5,586 nucleotides of DNA from Actinomycetota bacterium (GTDB taxonomy: Bacteria > Actinomycetota > Actinomycetes > S36-B12 > UBA10799), in NCBI GenBank assembly GCA_003452655.1, contig DMNR01000192.1, forward strand, positions 14,295-19,880. The letters are read 5' to 3'. Position 1 is the stretch's first letter, and the number at the start of each line of letters is the position of its first letter. A model generated the notes under the pieces. It was given only the letters and a program-made list of their open reading frames with translations. It was not told where the DNA came from and did not search any database. Below, one piece after another: positions 5,312 to 5,586 of this stretch. A program made the translations under genes and the position numbers.

Positions 5312-5317
5312 TTTCAG

Positions 5318-5586
5318 CTAGACGGACAACTGCACGATTGATCGCACCACCGCAACAACTCCAACGATCACCACGACGAGTTCGCATACTTTCAATGCGT
5401 TCTCGGCCGAAACGAACCTCCGTGCGGCGAGACCGATCCCCACACCGACGGGAAGGAGCACAACCGCGCCGAGCAGCTGCCACCGTGTGACATCCGGTAA
5501 CCCAAGGAGCGGGATGCTCGCCAAGTTCATCACTGCGAAGATGAGCTGCTGAGTGCGCAAATAGTCGTCACGCTTCCAGCCCTGCC
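5318..5586 (-). CDS. TauE/SafE-type permease, C-terminal part (cut by window edge)
   Basis: Only the last 88 codons are in the window; the frame is open through the right edge, so the start is missing. The visible part begins QGWKRDDYLRTQQ, followed by a membrane segment FAVMNLASIPLLGL, a short loop DVTRW, a segment with the glycine pattern LLPVGVGIGLAARRF, and a final segment VCELVVVIVGVVAVV before a short tail RSIVQLSV. Three hydrophobic segments with a G-x-G-x-G-like helix and a last helix close to the C-terminus are what the C-terminal half of sulfite/organosulfonate exporters of the TauE/SafE (DUF81) family looks like. An in-frame TTG at 5560 is internal and not taken as a start. The substrate is unknown. 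Convergent with the aminotransferase across repeat copy B. Confidence 0.7.
   Translation of the reverse strand, partial: QGWKRDDYLRTQQLIFAVMNLASIPLLGLPDVTRWQLLGAVVLLPVGVGIGLAARRFVSAENALKVCELVVVIVGVVAVVRSIVQLSV

Noticed and set aside
2..5315. The two inverted palindromes as ends of a 5.2-kb transposon
   Set aside because: No transposase or recombinase lies between them, the cargo includes housekeeping pyrE, each copy is itself a full palindrome, and no target-site duplication can be verified since copy A is at the window edge.
5268..5315. Integron attC-like sites (bulged palindromes after stop codons)
   Set aside because: The elements are shorter than known attC sites, bulges occur on both arms, and no good R' core (GTTRRRY) is present next to the arm.

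Overview
This window looks like ordinary chromosome from a GC-rich actinobacterium, most likely in or near the Mycobacteriales (Rhodococcus, Gordonia, Mycobacterium relatives). The evidence is the codon usage, GTG starts, starts without a Shine-Dalgarno but with a TANNNT box seven bases upstream, and an aminotransferase very like mycobacterial Rv0858c as I remember it. No genus can be fixed from the sequence alone. Six genes are complete and one is cut by the right edge. No rRNA, tRNA, CRISPR array, transposase or phage gene was seen.

Layout, left to right. A 44-nt palindrome (copy A) lies just after the stop of a minus-strand operon, pyrE (orotate phosphoribosyltransferase) followed by a DedA-family membrane protein. 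The two genes overlap by one base, which suggests translational coupling. A 64-bp divergent region with a perfect 9-bp inverted repeat separates pyrE from a small plus-strand protein that looks like an alpha/beta hydrolase without its nucleophile serine. That gene converges, 23 bp away, on a minus-strand short-chain dehydrogenase/reductase (SDR). Upstream of the SDR, in the same direction, is an acyl-CoA dehydrogenase-like flavoprotein. The 100-bp gap between them holds two hairpins. A second divergent region leads to a plus-strand class I/II PLP aminotransferase of the DapC/kynurenine aminotransferase type. It converges on the C-terminal part of a TauE/SafE-type permease, with palindrome copy B between the two.

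The genes do not form one obvious pathway. PyrE is de novo pyrimidine synthesis, DedA is membrane homeostasis, and the SDR and flavoprotein are oxidoreductases of unknown substrate that may be co-transcribed.

The most notable signal is the pair of palindromes. In the sense of the gene before each (dedA and the aminotransferase) they differ at 7 of 44 positions. Four of these form two compensated base-pair changes and the other three lie together in the loop, while two bulged bases are kept. That is the pattern expected of a selected hairpin, probably one of a dispersed family placed at gene ends. A second oddity is that the outer arms and immediate flanks match best in one orientation and the inner core in the other.
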